This document shows positions 33,901 through 44,687 of a stretch of DNA of 64,000 nt, piece by piece. The notes beneath the pieces are model-generated. The model searched no databases, was not told the origin of the DNA, and saw only the letters and a program-made list of their open reading frames with translations. Source of the stretch: Hygrophila difformis (Eukaryota > Streptophyta > Magnoliopsida > Lamiales > Acanthaceae); NCBI GenBank assembly GCA_030278955.1, contig JAOANR010000011.1, forward strand, positions 43,635,417-43,699,416. The letters are read 5' to 3'. Every line of letters starts with the position of its first letter. Within the stretch, counting starts at the first letter, position 1. Made by a program: the position numbers and the translations under genes.

Positions 33901-35092
33901 CATCAAGTTTGGAAAAAAATTCCTTTCTTCCGCACATATGGTTTGACGCACCTGTATCCATGTACCATGTGATCGTTTGAGGTGGCTCTAGTTCTTTGCA
34001 AGACATTAGTACTACTGGACCATCCTTCTCTTCTTTGTCAATGAGATTCGCCTTCTCATCTTTGTTGTTGTCTGCATTGTACCAACATTCATTAGCGAAA
34101 TGACCAAATTTCTTACATACTCGGCATTGAACTTCTGATTTGTCAAATCTTCCAAAGTGTCTGCCATGTCCGCGACCACGGGCTCGGAATTGTCCTCGAC
34201 CTCGATAGGTATTCTGGCCACGTTCATTTCCTCCATTATTTTCGCCATTATTGCTTCGATTCTGATCATAGCGATTATTGACTCGGCCATCTCTTCCTCT
34301 TTGTGCTTGATAACGTCCACGTTGTGGACTTCCTCTGACAGCATTATTTCTTTTAAACGACAATTTCGTTTGCAGTGCTTGCTCCAAGGATTGTTCGTCT
34401 CCCCTTTTGAAGAGTCATTGCTCATGGGCTTGTAAAGAGCCCATTAATGCTTCAACTGTCATTGTCTCGAAATTTTTTGATTCTTCGATGGCAACAACGA
34501 TAAAGTTGAACTTTGGGTCTAGGGACCTCAAGATTTTCTCCACAACACAAACATCTTTGATCTCCTCGCCATTTTGTCTCATTTGATGAACAACAAAGAT
34601 TACTCGGGAGAAGTAATCTGAGATGGCTTCTGATCTGCTTTGTTGTAGAGTTTCAAATTGGGCTCTCAAAGATTGAAGCCGGATTTTCTTCACTTTATCT
34701 ACTCCATTGTGGGCTTTCTTTAAAATTTTCCAAGCGTCCTTCGATGTTTTTGCGGTAGAAATCAACTCAAATGTGGCTTCATCTACGCCTTGGTATATTG
34801 TGAACAAGGCTTTTTTCTCCTTTTTCTTTATCTCCTTCAATTGATCGTCGTCTTCAATTGTTGATGTTAACTCTGCAAAATCTGCTTCCACTATATCCCA
34901 GACATCAAGAGATCCGAGCAAGGCTTTCATTTGGATACTCCACATTCTGTAATTTTCTTTTGTTAATTTGGGCACCTGTGATTGAAGAGTGCTTGTTGAC
35001 GCCATTGTGAACAATATTTTCTGAATGGTTGCAGGACCTCCTCTTCTGATTGCACCACTTCCGGTAAATTGTGCTACAACTTTTCTGCACAA
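30898..35092 (-). pseudogene. Copia gag-pol, broken by several frameshifts and stops
   Basis: Pieces on the minus strand: gag 35092-34415 (true start probably at the ATG near 35,004, MASTSTLQSQVPKLTKENYR); gag end, zinc knuckle CRVCKKFGHFANEC and protease DTGASNHMCG, 34387-33791; GAG-pre-integrase and integrase 33951-32650 (TDRGGEYTSREF; TPQQNGLSERKNGT); linker and reverse transcriptase start 32622-32299; reverse transcriptase 32196-31261 (YVDDIIFTG); RNase H end 31221-30898 (NKSAIALAKNP, HIDTRFHFIREH). The order is canonical copia and most motifs survive. At least four frame changes make it non-autonomous. Confidence 0.9.
30910..30926. repeat. 17-base C run at the polypurine tract of the copia element
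   Basis: On the element's own (minus) strand this is G17 followed by AA and the 3' LTR, where a polypurine tract should prime plus-strand synthesis. The homopolymer is probably an expansion of the tract. Confidence 0.8.
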
Positions 35093-35680
35093 TGGATTTT
35101 TTAATTTTTTTTTTCCACCGCCTCTATTAATTTTTCAACTACTTTTGAAAAAATTAAAGGCCTTGTCGGTTGGTTGACTTGGAACAATTAATTGTTCCAC
35201 CTACAGCACTATCATCACCACTCCTTTTTTTTCCTTAATAGTATTCCATACCAGCCAAGATTCAAAAACTTGAATATCACTTCAAGTCTGCTCGGGCAGC
35301 GTCACGCGCAGACGGTGGTGGTCGCGACTATGGCACGGAGGTGATGGTGCGCAGGCGGCGCGAATCTGAAGGGGCGGTGCAAGGCTGGAAGTCGGTGGTG
35401 CTCACGTCAAGAGATTAATGGTGGAGGAACATCGGCTGTATTGGCATTGGAGAGGAGCAGCGGAGGTGTGGGCTGCAACTTGTGGTGGTTGATGTTGTTT
35501 GGCGGCGGTGGCTCGTCGGAGGTGTGCCGGCGCTGGTGGTGGTAGCAGGCGGCAGTTTGGCGGCTGCTGGGCAGCGGCTCGGAGGACAAAACAGTGAGCA
35601 GGTTAAGTCTTTTAATTTTGAGTGTTTATACTCAAGTTGTTTTGCTCTGAGTTTGATCGCTCAAGCTCTGATACCAAGTC

Positions 35681-35950
35681 TGTTGGAATTTTGAATTGGG
35701 GAGAAGAGAGTTTAGATGTTATTCTTCTAAATCTCGTTCTGCATTTTTCGCTAACATTACACGGCTATTTATAGCCGGAAGGATTACAAATGTAAAGATA
35801 TAAAATACAATATTTTTGACAACTACGGATATGCAATCCGCAAGTTTTGACAATGAAAATCAAACAAGGCGGCTACTTTAACGACGGCGTGCGCATCTCT
35901 TTTTGACGACGGCGGGAGCATGCGTTGTCGGGTGAGTTTATTATTCAACA
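35681..35950 (-). repeat. Copia 5' LTR
   Basis: This is the partner of 30637-30907. The differences seen are gttattctt/gttattatt, a T-run indel, gacaatgaaaat/gacaatggcaat and ctttaacg/ctttgacg. It is followed by the AGCTG duplication and F-box sequence. Confidence 0.9.
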
Positions 35951-36008
35951 AGCTGCAAGGTTTCCAGGTTGGCATAATTACAGGTGGTAATCTACGGAGA
36001 GCTGATTT
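35951..36008 (+). pseudogene. F-box copy 1, 3' remnant
   Basis: agctgcaaggtttccaggtt through ctacggagagctgattt matches copy 2 at 42,620-42,677. Weak resemblance (gggatctccaaaacttgaag against the copies' gggagtcccaagttgaaag) may extend to about 36,085. After that the F-box sequence is gone. Confidence 0.85.
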
Positions 36009-36089
36009 TGGTATAATGTGGGAATTCTAATTTTGTATTCTTAAAACATGGATTGGGATCTCCAAAACTTGAAGTAGAGAGTGTTAACT

Positions 36090-37461
36090 TACTGAATTGA
36101 TGTATAAGAGCAATGAGATTCAAAGATAATGGTCGTTATAACACAAGATTCGCACCACAAATTACGGGTTTCGCTGAAATTCGACAAATAGAGGGAAATC
36201 AATTTATAGTATAAAAATAAAAGATTTAAATCTCTAAGATACAAGTTTACAAAGAGGATATCTTACTAACCAAGTGTTGAGAAGAGTTAGAACTCTTAGA
36301 ATGATGAAGGTTGCCAAGCCTACAAGACTCCACAATCCTTAAGATATGCTCACTATGTGGGAGAACTTTGAATAATAAAATGAGTAGTGAATTTGGCTAA
36401 TGAGATGGATGAGATTGGTGTGTTTGAAGGCTAGAAACTCCCTCTATTTATAGGCTAAGATTTGAACAATTGAACATGACACATTGTGAGAGTGATTACA
36501 ACCTCACCAATCATCCAATTAAGTGTGTCTTGAGCAATAATGGTTAGAGTATTTGTATCCACTCATTTGGTCCTTATAGCCTAACAAAGAGGCTATTAAT
36601 TTGGGAGGCTATTAATTTTGTCCATCATGTTGTCTATTAACATAATGGTTTGCCTAATATGGAGGCTATTAATCTTGGTGGGTTCAAGAGATAATTGATC
36701 ACCTTTCTTTGCTAGCCATTCATCCAAGACACTTGTTAATCATGTTGATTTTTTTTTTATCTATTTGTTTAGGAAGAAAATTTCTTGCAATTTCTTCTAA
36801 CCTCATATTTGTGTTAGTAGTGTATCATGAAAATGATTGAAGTATTAGCTTGTCTAGAAAAATCATTATTCTTGCCATTATTTAGTGGCATGCATTTATA
36901 CTTGGATATGATAATATAATATTTATTTATTTATTTCAAGTATTGTATTTATATTAATGTGCTTTCAAAATAATAATATACTTGTATAGTTTTATTTTAT
37001 TTACAACAATACTCAAACCACAAGGTCTTCATGTCATCATTAAATAAAAATTATAATCTATGAATATATTTACTTATATATAAAAGTTAATTCTCATAGA
37101 TTCACATAAAAACTCATATTTTTATTTTTATAAAAATTTATTCCATAATGAATATTAAAATACTTAAAATATTCACATACTATCCTCATAATAATTTTCA
37201 AGGCCAATGTGTATATATATAAAAACTTATATATATAATTTAAACAATAGATTTAAAAAATATTCCATAAACTATATAATTCTATTACCCTTGATATTGA
37301 AATTCATATTTCTTTTGGATAAGACAAATTTACATATATAATTTTACAAGTGTTGTTTTGTAGACAAAATCAATATACTAATTCTTTAAGCAAGTGTTTA
37401 AATATTTAATAAAAGTCTACTTAATGAATTAAATTATTTCGGGTAATTTCTATGGTATTAC
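36090..37461 (-). repeat. Possible solo LTR or LTR-like insertion
   Basis: The stretch ends tggtattaca in plus orientation, so the minus strand would begin TGTAATACCATAG. It carries a TATA-like cctataaatagagg on the minus strand (36,441-36,454) in an LTR-like setting and has no coding frame. Exact ends and target duplication were not found, so this is a tentative call. Confidence 0.4.
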
Positions 37462-37949
37462 ACTAGCGGACTTCTGGGCGAAACGAGGCGCGACTGGAGG
37501 GGAAAGGATGGAAGCATGGCTATAATTCTCCGGTGTTTCATAGCAGGCTTGAGTCTGGTTTTTGGCAGACGTATGTGGCTGTCTGGTATACACTATCTGT
37601 TTGGGGCAGACTTTATCTCTACTGTAGTTGTTGATGTTGGTTGGTGGTATCAGTAGTTCTGGGCGGGGCAAGTGCTGTTGCAAAATGTGGTGTATAGATA
37701 TGTCTAAAATTGGCCATGAATTGGAGTATTGTTTCTGTCACAAGCTTGAGGTGGGGGAACAAGTGAGGCATGGTGAAGGCGAAGCAGTGGACTTTTTTAT
37801 CAAAATTCGTGAAGCGGTGGATTGTTTTGTGGAGTGGCCATTTTGTAATAGTAGTTTGACGTCAGAATTTTGGTATAGTGTTGTGGGGGGGGGGGGGGGG
37901 GGGGGGGTAGTGTGTTACCTTATGGTAATCTTGTATGATGTTTTGCTTA
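37462..37949. other. Unassigned sequence with a 23-G run
   Basis: G/T-rich on the plus strand, with a frame at 37,628-38,041 that crosses the G run and the Helitron boundary and resembles no known protein. The G23 homopolymer is at 37885-37907. It may be a transposon leftover, but no ends could be identified. Confidence 0.5.
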
Positions 37950-39140
37950 TCTATATAATAAATCCTGAATACTTTTTGGCATGTTCAGACTGTATTGCCC
38001 TTATTAAATATACTTCATCCTTTTTTAATTTTAAGGGTTAAACCGTAATTATGCCCCAGGTTTCCACGTAGGCGCTGATTAATCATCCAAAAGTACAGTC
38101 ATTTACACGTCACCGTTGAATCATCCTCCTTGCCATGTCATCAACATTTTAAATCGTTTATTTAGATAATAAATCTATTTATTAGTATATGAAAATCTTG
38201 AGAAATCTTTTCATATATTTCACAAATATATAAATTGAAAAAAATTATAATATATTTGATGTTTATGACAAATTTAGTAAAACCAATATATTATAAATCC
38301 TCTAATTGAATAATTTATATTTTCAAATATATTATATTGATTATATGTAAATATGAGCCTAAAATATTATCCTCAATCAATAGAATAAATAAAAAATTTA
38401 AATAAATCCTGAAAACTTTTTGGCATATACAGACTGTATTGTCCCTTTTCATAATAACTCAATCTTTTTAATTTTAAGGGTTCATCAGTCATTATACCAT
38501 CATTTTATGATCAACGGCTACAATTAATACACGTCAGCGTTGATTAATTATACTTGCCATATCATCAACTTTTTATATCCCATATTTAGATCATTAATAT
38601 ATCTACTAATTTAAAAAGATCTTGAAAAGATTTTCTATATATTTTCAAAGGTATAAATTATATAAAAAAAATTATAATATACTTTTTTTTTTGCTAGACA
38701 ATTTATAATATACTTCTTTAATTGAATATATTATAATGTAAAAAAACCTATAATACGTAGTATTTGATTTTTAATAAATATTTACATGTATCTATATATT
38801 ATAAGTTCTTTAATTAAATAAATTATATCTTATTGATAAATATTTAATTAAACCTATATATTATAAATTTTAATTGAATATAGTATATTCAATATATATT
38901 AAAATTTAAAATTTGATGTTAAAACATTAACCTAAATCAATATAATAAATTAAAAAATTATAACCATATTTTAGATAATTTATCAAAATGTATATTTAAA
39001 ATAAATTATTAATTCAGTTATAGAAATATTGATCAAATATTAATCTTATTTTTAGTACCAGGTTTAATAAATAATAATAGCATAATATTATATATTCAAA
39101 CAAAAATATAATAATAGAATTATATTAATCTCTATAAATA

Positions 39141-39325
39141 GGATGAAAGCTTAGCCCAAGTAGTTAAGTCCATCGATTTCCAATGGAAGGTTGGAAGTTC
39201 GATTCCCCACTGCCCCCTATCCCCCTATCCCTTCTTTTTATTCCCCTTTGTAATTCGTGTGGTATGGGCTCCCACCACCCCTTTCATAGCCTGTATAGGC
39301 TGTTCAGCGAAAAAATAAAAATAAA
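39141..39325 (+). mobile_element. SINE copy with 13-bp target duplication
   Basis: It has an A box (tagcccaagtagttaag) and B box (ggaagttcgattcccc) and ends gcctgtataggctgttcagc plus an A-rich tail. The target duplication atctctataaata is perfect at 39128-39140 and 39326-39338. It closely matches the SINE at 7830. Confidence 0.93.
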
Positions 39326-39905
39326 ATCTCTATAAATAATATATTAACTCATCCAAAATCAAAATCAATCTTCGCTAATTAATTTTTTTAATCTCTCCAT
39401 TATAGCTTATCACAATTCATATGTTCTATTATGATAATATACAAAATTTATTTGCTATATCATAATTAATATAAAATTAAGAGCACCGAGGATACGAACA
39501 AATTCCCTCTTCAAACATAATAGATCTTTCAGGATGTAATGGGACTTCTTGAAAATTATTTATAGGCACAAAATATCTCTAACTACTACCAATCAAAATC
39601 AAGAACATAAAATGGTCAAATTTTCCATAAAACAATCAAATTCAAAACTTCATTTCTAATTTAATTTTTTTTTGGGAAAATATTATTTTCAGCCTACTAT
39701 TTTTATAACCCATTAAATTCCATCATGGCTACTGCTTTACCAAACTAACTTATTACTATTATAATTGTTAGTAATAATCAACAAAGTGATTCTTCACTAA
39801 TCTTATATTCAATTATTAACAACATAATTCTAACTTGCATAAATATTTTGAGAAATAACAAATAATTTGGAGTATGATACTTTTGAAATCACTCAATAAC
39901 AAGTA

Positions 39906-40163
39906 CTCCCTATGCCCATTTAAAATGTCCGAAAAAATTCAGGACACACAGTCCGATGCATTTATTTAAATTAATATCTTAAAATGTAGAAAAATAAAAT
40001 TATAAAAAATAAATAGTCTAAAACTATGTTAAAGGACAAATCCAACAAGATCTTAATTGATTACATTTTTTTCTACTATAACTGCAATAAAAATTTAGGT
40101 CAAACATATATGATAAACAATGTAAAAAGTCCAAATGAGATATCTGAAATGGGACAGAGGGAG
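39906..40163. mobile_element. Stowaway MITE inside the Helitron
   Basis: The ends ctccctatgcccattt and aaatgggacagagggag are inverted repeats flanked by TA. It is 258 bp with no coding sequence. Confidence 0.88.
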
Positions 40164-40881
40164 TATAATTTAAGAATCACCGTGAGTTATTACTGGATGA
40201 CAAGGTGATTGTATACGCCTTTACATGATGACTTTATATGCATGTATTTGAGAACTCTTTTAAATAATGACAAATGTTCTTAATTAAAAAAATTTCCACA
40301 AACTTTACGTCGAGAAAGTAATGAGATATACAAAATGTAACAACCAAATATTGTTAAAAAAAATTATATAAAAGATATGCCAATTGAAGATGAGTAAACT
40401 ATGGTAAAGATAATGCGCAAGATAAGGATATTGATAGTACATTTATTGTCATTGTATCCCGTTGTAGACCTACTCAGTATAAATATACCAATATTTGTAG
40501 AAAATAATTCATATGAATCATGATATAATAATATATAGTTCTTGAACTCATATTGTCACAAAAAATTGTTCTCGATTTTTTATTTGATGTTTTGTATGCT
40601 TTTTCAAAAAAAATTAATAGGAGTCACATGATTAAAATGACGGTGTCACCTGTTTCTACATAAATTACGATAGTTATAGTATGGATGAAATGAGACGGAG
40701 ATATTGACTTTCTTTATATATATATATATATACAATATGAATTATGAAAATTTTCACTATAGCAACTGGTTAGTCAATACCTATTTGTTTCGTTAATTAA
40801 ATTGATAAATTGTTGATTATATATCTATTTTATTAATGAAAAAAAAATCGCCCGTACGCAGCGGGCGGGTTAAAAATCTAG

Positions 40882-41784
40882 TAGTAATAAAAGAACCACT
40901 TTTGCCTAAAAAAAAAAAATCTTTCATTATTTCGCTGATTTTGGTCCTATTGACAATTTAAAATTGGTCATCCATGCATCATGCTTCCAATTATATATAG
41001 GATTAAAATAAAAATATTAACTGAAGTAAATATAATAAAATAAAATTTGAAACAAAACAAATAAGATGAATTAAATACAAAACTTAGATAAATAAGAAAT
41101 TTCAATAATTTAAATGAAAACGAAAATGAAATAATTAAAATAAATATATATTAAGTAAATTAAATAGGAAAATAACACTGAGGTAAAATTAATTACAATA
41201 AATAATTAATTTATAAATAATAATTAGCTAGATAAATAATATATTCAGTAATTCAATTAAAAATAGAATATAAATAAGAATATGAAACATAAAATTAATT
41301 AAAGTAACTATTAAATCTAAAAATAACATAAAAATAAATAATTAAATTAAAAAATCATTAATTAGATAAACCATATACATTCAATAACTAACTTACGTAA
41401 GAGTATGGGAATTAATGTGAAAATTTTCATTCTTATTGTAGATGCTAATCAATTTCCATTGAGTACAGCCTTGGGTGTATACCACGCACTCCCATGTGCA
41501 AATTGATGGAATTGATTTATCAATTGTTTAAATTCGATTAATTTTATTACTCATATATTTAATTTAATGAAATTATTCACCTAAAAAAGTTAATGAAAAA
41601 TTTTCGGAGTAATTGAGATAGATTCATTAGATTGACTATTCTCATATTTCATTTAAAAAATTGTTGAATCTTGGCAATGCTCAAAAGTAGTAATAAATGA
41701 TGACTTCACAACATATGAATTATATACAGACACAATGTGGTACAACAAATGCAACAGACTACAACATACTACTATTACTTAAAA
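40882..41784. repeat. Segmental duplication flank, copy 2 (matches 19,066-19,860)
   Basis: From about 41,018 the order of motifs equals copy 1: gaagtaaatataataaaat, cttacgtaagagt, accacgcactcccatgtgc, aatcttggcaatgctcaaaag and caatgtggtacaac. At about 41,778 it jumps straight from actactattact to atgaagtttacgtatttaaa, so the RPW8 gene and 290 bp beside it, present in copy 1 (19,861-20,740), are missing. Confidence 0.85.
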
Positions 41785-41883
41785 AATGAAGTTTACGTAT
41801 TTAAAGTTTGTTGTGAACTTGTGATCCAAGTTAACATATTTAAAAATTATTTCCAGATGTAAATAAGGTAATTACTTCAACAG

Positions 41884-41890
41884 ATATAAA
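41884..41890 (+). promoter_or_regulatory. Likely TATA box of F-box copy 2
   Basis: atataaa in the block acagatataaattgaagcc, conserved upstream of all three F-box copies, about 70 bp before the ATG at 41957. Confidence 0.6.
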
Positions 41891-41956
41891 TTGAAGCCAG
41901 AGCGAGAAGTAAAGCTCATTCTATGTATTGCGTTCATTATTTCATTCTCTGCAAAA

Positions 41957-42970
41957 ATGAAGAGATCAAGAAATCCAAGAAATGTGCGCGACAGGATTTC
42001 CAATCTGCCCGACGACGTTTTGCACCAAATCATGTCCTTTCTTCCCTTTGAAGACGCTGCAAAAACCTCAGTCCTGTCAAAAACCTGGAATTCCACCTGG
42101 AGATCGTTTCCAGTGTCGCTCGTATTCAATCAATACAGTTTTCGACAATCTCGTCACTGCCGCAACCTCAAGCAGCCGAATGCCGTGGAACAATTCTGCA
42201 AACACGTGAACAACAGCATATCAACTCGGCGAGCGTTAAACAAGTTCCAGGTTACCGTTAATTTTGGGAGGAGCAAACGACGCCTCGACAAAAACCTCGA
42301 CGCGTGGATACGCTACGCAGTGGAAAACAACGTTAAAGAACTTATCGTTGCGTATCACTCAACAGTCAAACAGAGCAAGAAAGATGGATGGCGCTACGTG
42401 ATGCCTGATGACGCACTTTTTGCCCTGTCGTCATCGGTTGAAACCCTCGATTTATTCGGCTGTCAATTCAAAAAGATTTCAGCTTTAGCCAATGGGGGTA
42501 ATGGGGTCGTCAGATTTCCCCGGCTGAGAAAGCTCTCGTTGACACATGTCTTTATCGATCAGGAAACCCTAGAGAGTATCGTTTTGAATTCTCCAGTACT
42601 TGAAGAAATCAACATCAATAGCTGCAAGGGTTTCCAGGTTGGAATAATTACAGGTGGTAATCTACGGAGAGCTGATTTGTGGCTTAGTAGGGATGAGGTT
42701 CAGATTGTGGGAATCAAGGCCCCCAATTTGGCGTCCCTTACTTACACCGGGGGTTTCGGCAGCCTTAACGGGAGTCCCAAGTTGAAAGAGTTGATGCTTC
42801 ACGACATGGATACAAGAGGGTTTTTGGGGGTGATTAAGGATCGGTTTCCGGGGCTGGAGAAGCTGGAGTTGGAAAGATGTTGGGTGCGGAAGGAGGAGTG
42901 GGAAAGATGTTGGTTGTGCCATAGTGAAGACATCGACATGGTTGCATCCAGCAGTTTATTTGAGCCCTGA
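41957..42970 (+). CDS. F-box/LRR protein, copy 2 (337 aa)
   Basis: The intact intronless frame starts at ATG 41957; the longer upstream frame begins with TTG and lies past the TATA box, so it is rejected. The N-terminal F-box at about 11-55 (DRISNLPDDVLHQIMSFLPF, then SVLSKTWNSTWRSFP) should bind SKP1 in an SCF ubiquitin ligase. The rest is an LRR region of the plant F-box/LRR class: LDLFGCQFKK, FPRLRKLSLTHVFID, LESIVLNSPVLEEININSC, SPKLKELMLHD and FPGLEKLELERC. The target is unknown. Compared with copy 3 it lacks a GL dipeptide near residue 90 and has a different last 25 residues. Ka/Ks between copies would show whether it is under constraint. Confidence 0.88.
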   Translation: MKRSRNPRNVRDRISNLPDDVLHQIMSFLPFEDAAKTSVLSKTWNSTWRSFPVSLVFNQYSFRQSRHCRNLKQPNAVEQFCKHVNNSISTRRALNKFQVTVNFGRSKRRLDKNLDAWIRYAVENNVKELIVAYHSTVKQSKKDGWRYVMPDDALFALSSSVETLDLFGCQFKKISALANGGNGVVRFPRLRKLSLTHVFIDQETLESIVLNSPVLEEININSCKGFQVGIITGGNLRRADLWLSRDEVQIVGIKAPNLASLTYTGGFGSLNGSPKLKELMLHDMDTRGFLGVIKDRFPGLEKLELERCWVRKEEWERCWLCHSEDIDMVASSSLFEP

Positions 42971-44166
42971 TCAGATCCTATTTTTAATATTATTAATTGT
43001 CTGATTGGGAAAGGTTGTAAGTACTAATACTGTAATTATCAACAATTACCTCCCTGAATCATAAGGTTTCTTGTTCAAGTACTAATACATGTGTATATAT
43101 GGTCCTTTAATTCAAATTTATTCAGGGGCTTCCCTGATTTTATTTGGTGAAATTGGTATTTACTACTTTCTCTTGAAGAATATGTTAATACTTGAGTTTA
43201 TATATATGGATCAAAAGTTTCCTCAATTTTATTAATGAATGCATGTTCCTAAGCTTTCAACATTTACAGGAGGCTGTCTGTGAATTTGCCCCATAGGATA
43301 GGATAGCCAGGCACAGTTGCTGCATTTGGGAGTGATTTCTTCATTGGAGGAAAGTTCTGTGGTTCACTCAACTTTATTCAACATGAATCGGCGGCAAGTG
43401 CTCAATCAAAGCAGCACACCACCCAAAGACTAATACTGATTGCGGATAGTTGAATAATAACCTTCACCAGAAAGCCAGATACTGAAATGTTAGTGAAACA
43501 GATGACAAATGCTAGGAGAAGGAACAATTTTTTTCCTTCCAACATTGCACAAACAAATTAGCAAATTCCTTCATAAGATTCTTGAGAAATTGTTTGTAGC
43601 TGAACACCCAAATTTCAATCCTTGAACAAGTCATAGATAATGACCAAAAATAGGACCAGCACTTTGTAAATTATGATCCTCTAACAGTATACAGAGTAGA
43701 AAAGCAATCTTCAAAACAAGACATGCCATACCATAATTTAAAAAATGGGTCATTGTTTATTGATTCTCTAAGTAGTGGTGAAATGGGGATGCAAAAAGTA
43801 TGCTACAGCAAAATGTACTTACCTCAAGCATGATATAGTCACCCATTGTCTGGTCTGCGGCCCTTCATTGCAGTTTCAGAGTTCAGACCAAAACCTCATT
43901 ATTGGATGTTCCCCAGAAAAATATGTACGATTACATTTAAGCCTCTCTCTTTCTTGATCCTTGTATAAATTAGCTTTCTGTTCCACCTCAAGTAGATGGC
44001 TGAATTAGGACCATAAACTTGTAACTGAAAGATCCAACAGTTGAAACTTTCTATCTTCTGCACTTGGTGAATGTTCTCCAATGCAGAAACCAGAATTACC
44101 AAGATTATGCAGGAAAGTGGGCCCAAAAAATAGTAAGCAAGCAAATCTATGGCGCTTACCCTTTGA
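42971..44166. repeat. Spacer between F-box and PPR, copy 2
   Basis: Non-coding by eye. It matches copy 3 in two blocks: 43,100-43,630 corresponds to 55,440-56,200, and 43,630-44,166 corresponds to about 61,495-62,005. The interval that separates those blocks in copy 3 is absent here. Confidence 0.75.
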
Positions 44167-44250
44167 TCACCAAAAGTTAGTGCAGGAACACATCCCACCT
44201 TGAAAATGATGAAACCTCATGTTATCCCTCACTATTATCTCCCTCCCTGT
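44167..44250 (-). pseudogene. PPR pseudogene (copy 2), 3' end
   Basis: The minus strand gives the last 26 codons of the PPR-DYW protein ([20 protein letters not shown]...) and its stop, matching 62,006-62,090. The remainder lies beyond the copia insertion at 49,194 and above. The CCTGT target duplication of the insertion is included here (44246-44250). Confidence 0.92.
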
Positions 44251-44675
44251 TGTTGGAGGATAAAAATATGGAGGAAGGATATTTGGGTGTGTAAATATTT
44301 GTGGACGTATGGTTTTATATTTGAGAGGTTAGAGGCTAAGTGTTAATATGGAGCTTGAAAGGTTTGAAAGAAGAGAAGGATGCTTGAGAAAGTTTTATTA
44401 CAACTCAACTCACTTGTTCTTCTTGTTGTGTTGTTACAAAATGATCCATGCCACCACCTATTTATACTAGGCATGGATAATTCTAGATAAATCTAGCAAA
44501 TATTACATTACAATAATTCTTAAATATTTTCTTGATCATTCCTACACATCTCTAGAATTCTCTATCAATTTCTATCATATTCTCTTCCTCTTTATTCTTC
44601 TAGAATTTTCATACTATTATCTTAAAGTCTTCTTCTAGAATTATCTATTACAAAATTAAGTTTAACATTCTAACA
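44251..44675 (-). repeat. Young copia element, 3' LTR
   Basis: The minus strand runs TGTTAGAATGTTAAAC ... CCTCCAACA with TG/CA ends. A TATA-like stretch (tagtataaatagg on the minus strand, about 44,457-44,470) is the likely promoter. Confidence 0.93.
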
Positions 44676-44687
44676 CCCCCTCTTAAA
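44676..44687 (-). promoter_or_regulatory. Polypurine tract of the young copia element
   Basis: The minus strand reads tttaagaggggg directly before the 3' LTR, overlapping the gag-pol TAA. It is the primer for plus-strand DNA. Confidence 0.88.

Larger units (their letters stand above)
30637..35950 (-). mobile_element. Degenerate Ty1-copia retrotransposon, 5.3 kb
   Basis: LTRs lie at 30637-30907 and 35681-35950 (about 270 bp, tgttggaatt...ttcaaca), with about four mismatches and one indel between them. The target duplication is AGCTG (30632-30636, 35951-35955). The primer site ttggtatcagagctt lies next to the 5' LTR on the minus strand. A long GC-rich, untranslated leader (about 35,100-35,640) precedes gag. 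The same leader type recurs in the remnant at 51.5-53.1 kb. Gag-pol is broken into several frames. Confidence 0.92.
37950..40881 (+). mobile_element. Non-autonomous Helitron (2.9 kb)
   Basis: It starts TCTATATAATAAATCCTGAA after a host A and ends CTAG before a host T. A hairpin, CGCCCG-tacgcag-CGGGCG (about 40849-40867), lies about 10 nt before the end, so the insertion is A|T without duplication. The first roughly 450 bp are repeated in diverged form from about 38,402 (both copies contain aatcctgaa.actttttggca). A SINE and a Stowaway MITE are nested inside. No Rep/helicase was seen. Confidence 0.82.

Noticed and set aside
37628..38041. 137-codon open frame crossing the G run
   Set aside because: It includes a poly-Gly stretch from the homopolymer and passes through the Helitron boundary, so it cannot be an ancestral coding sequence.
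41891..41956. Longer N-terminus for F-box copy 2 (frame open from 41891)
   Set aside because: The first codon is TTG and overlaps the TATA/leader region shared by all copies; the conserved ATG is at 41957.
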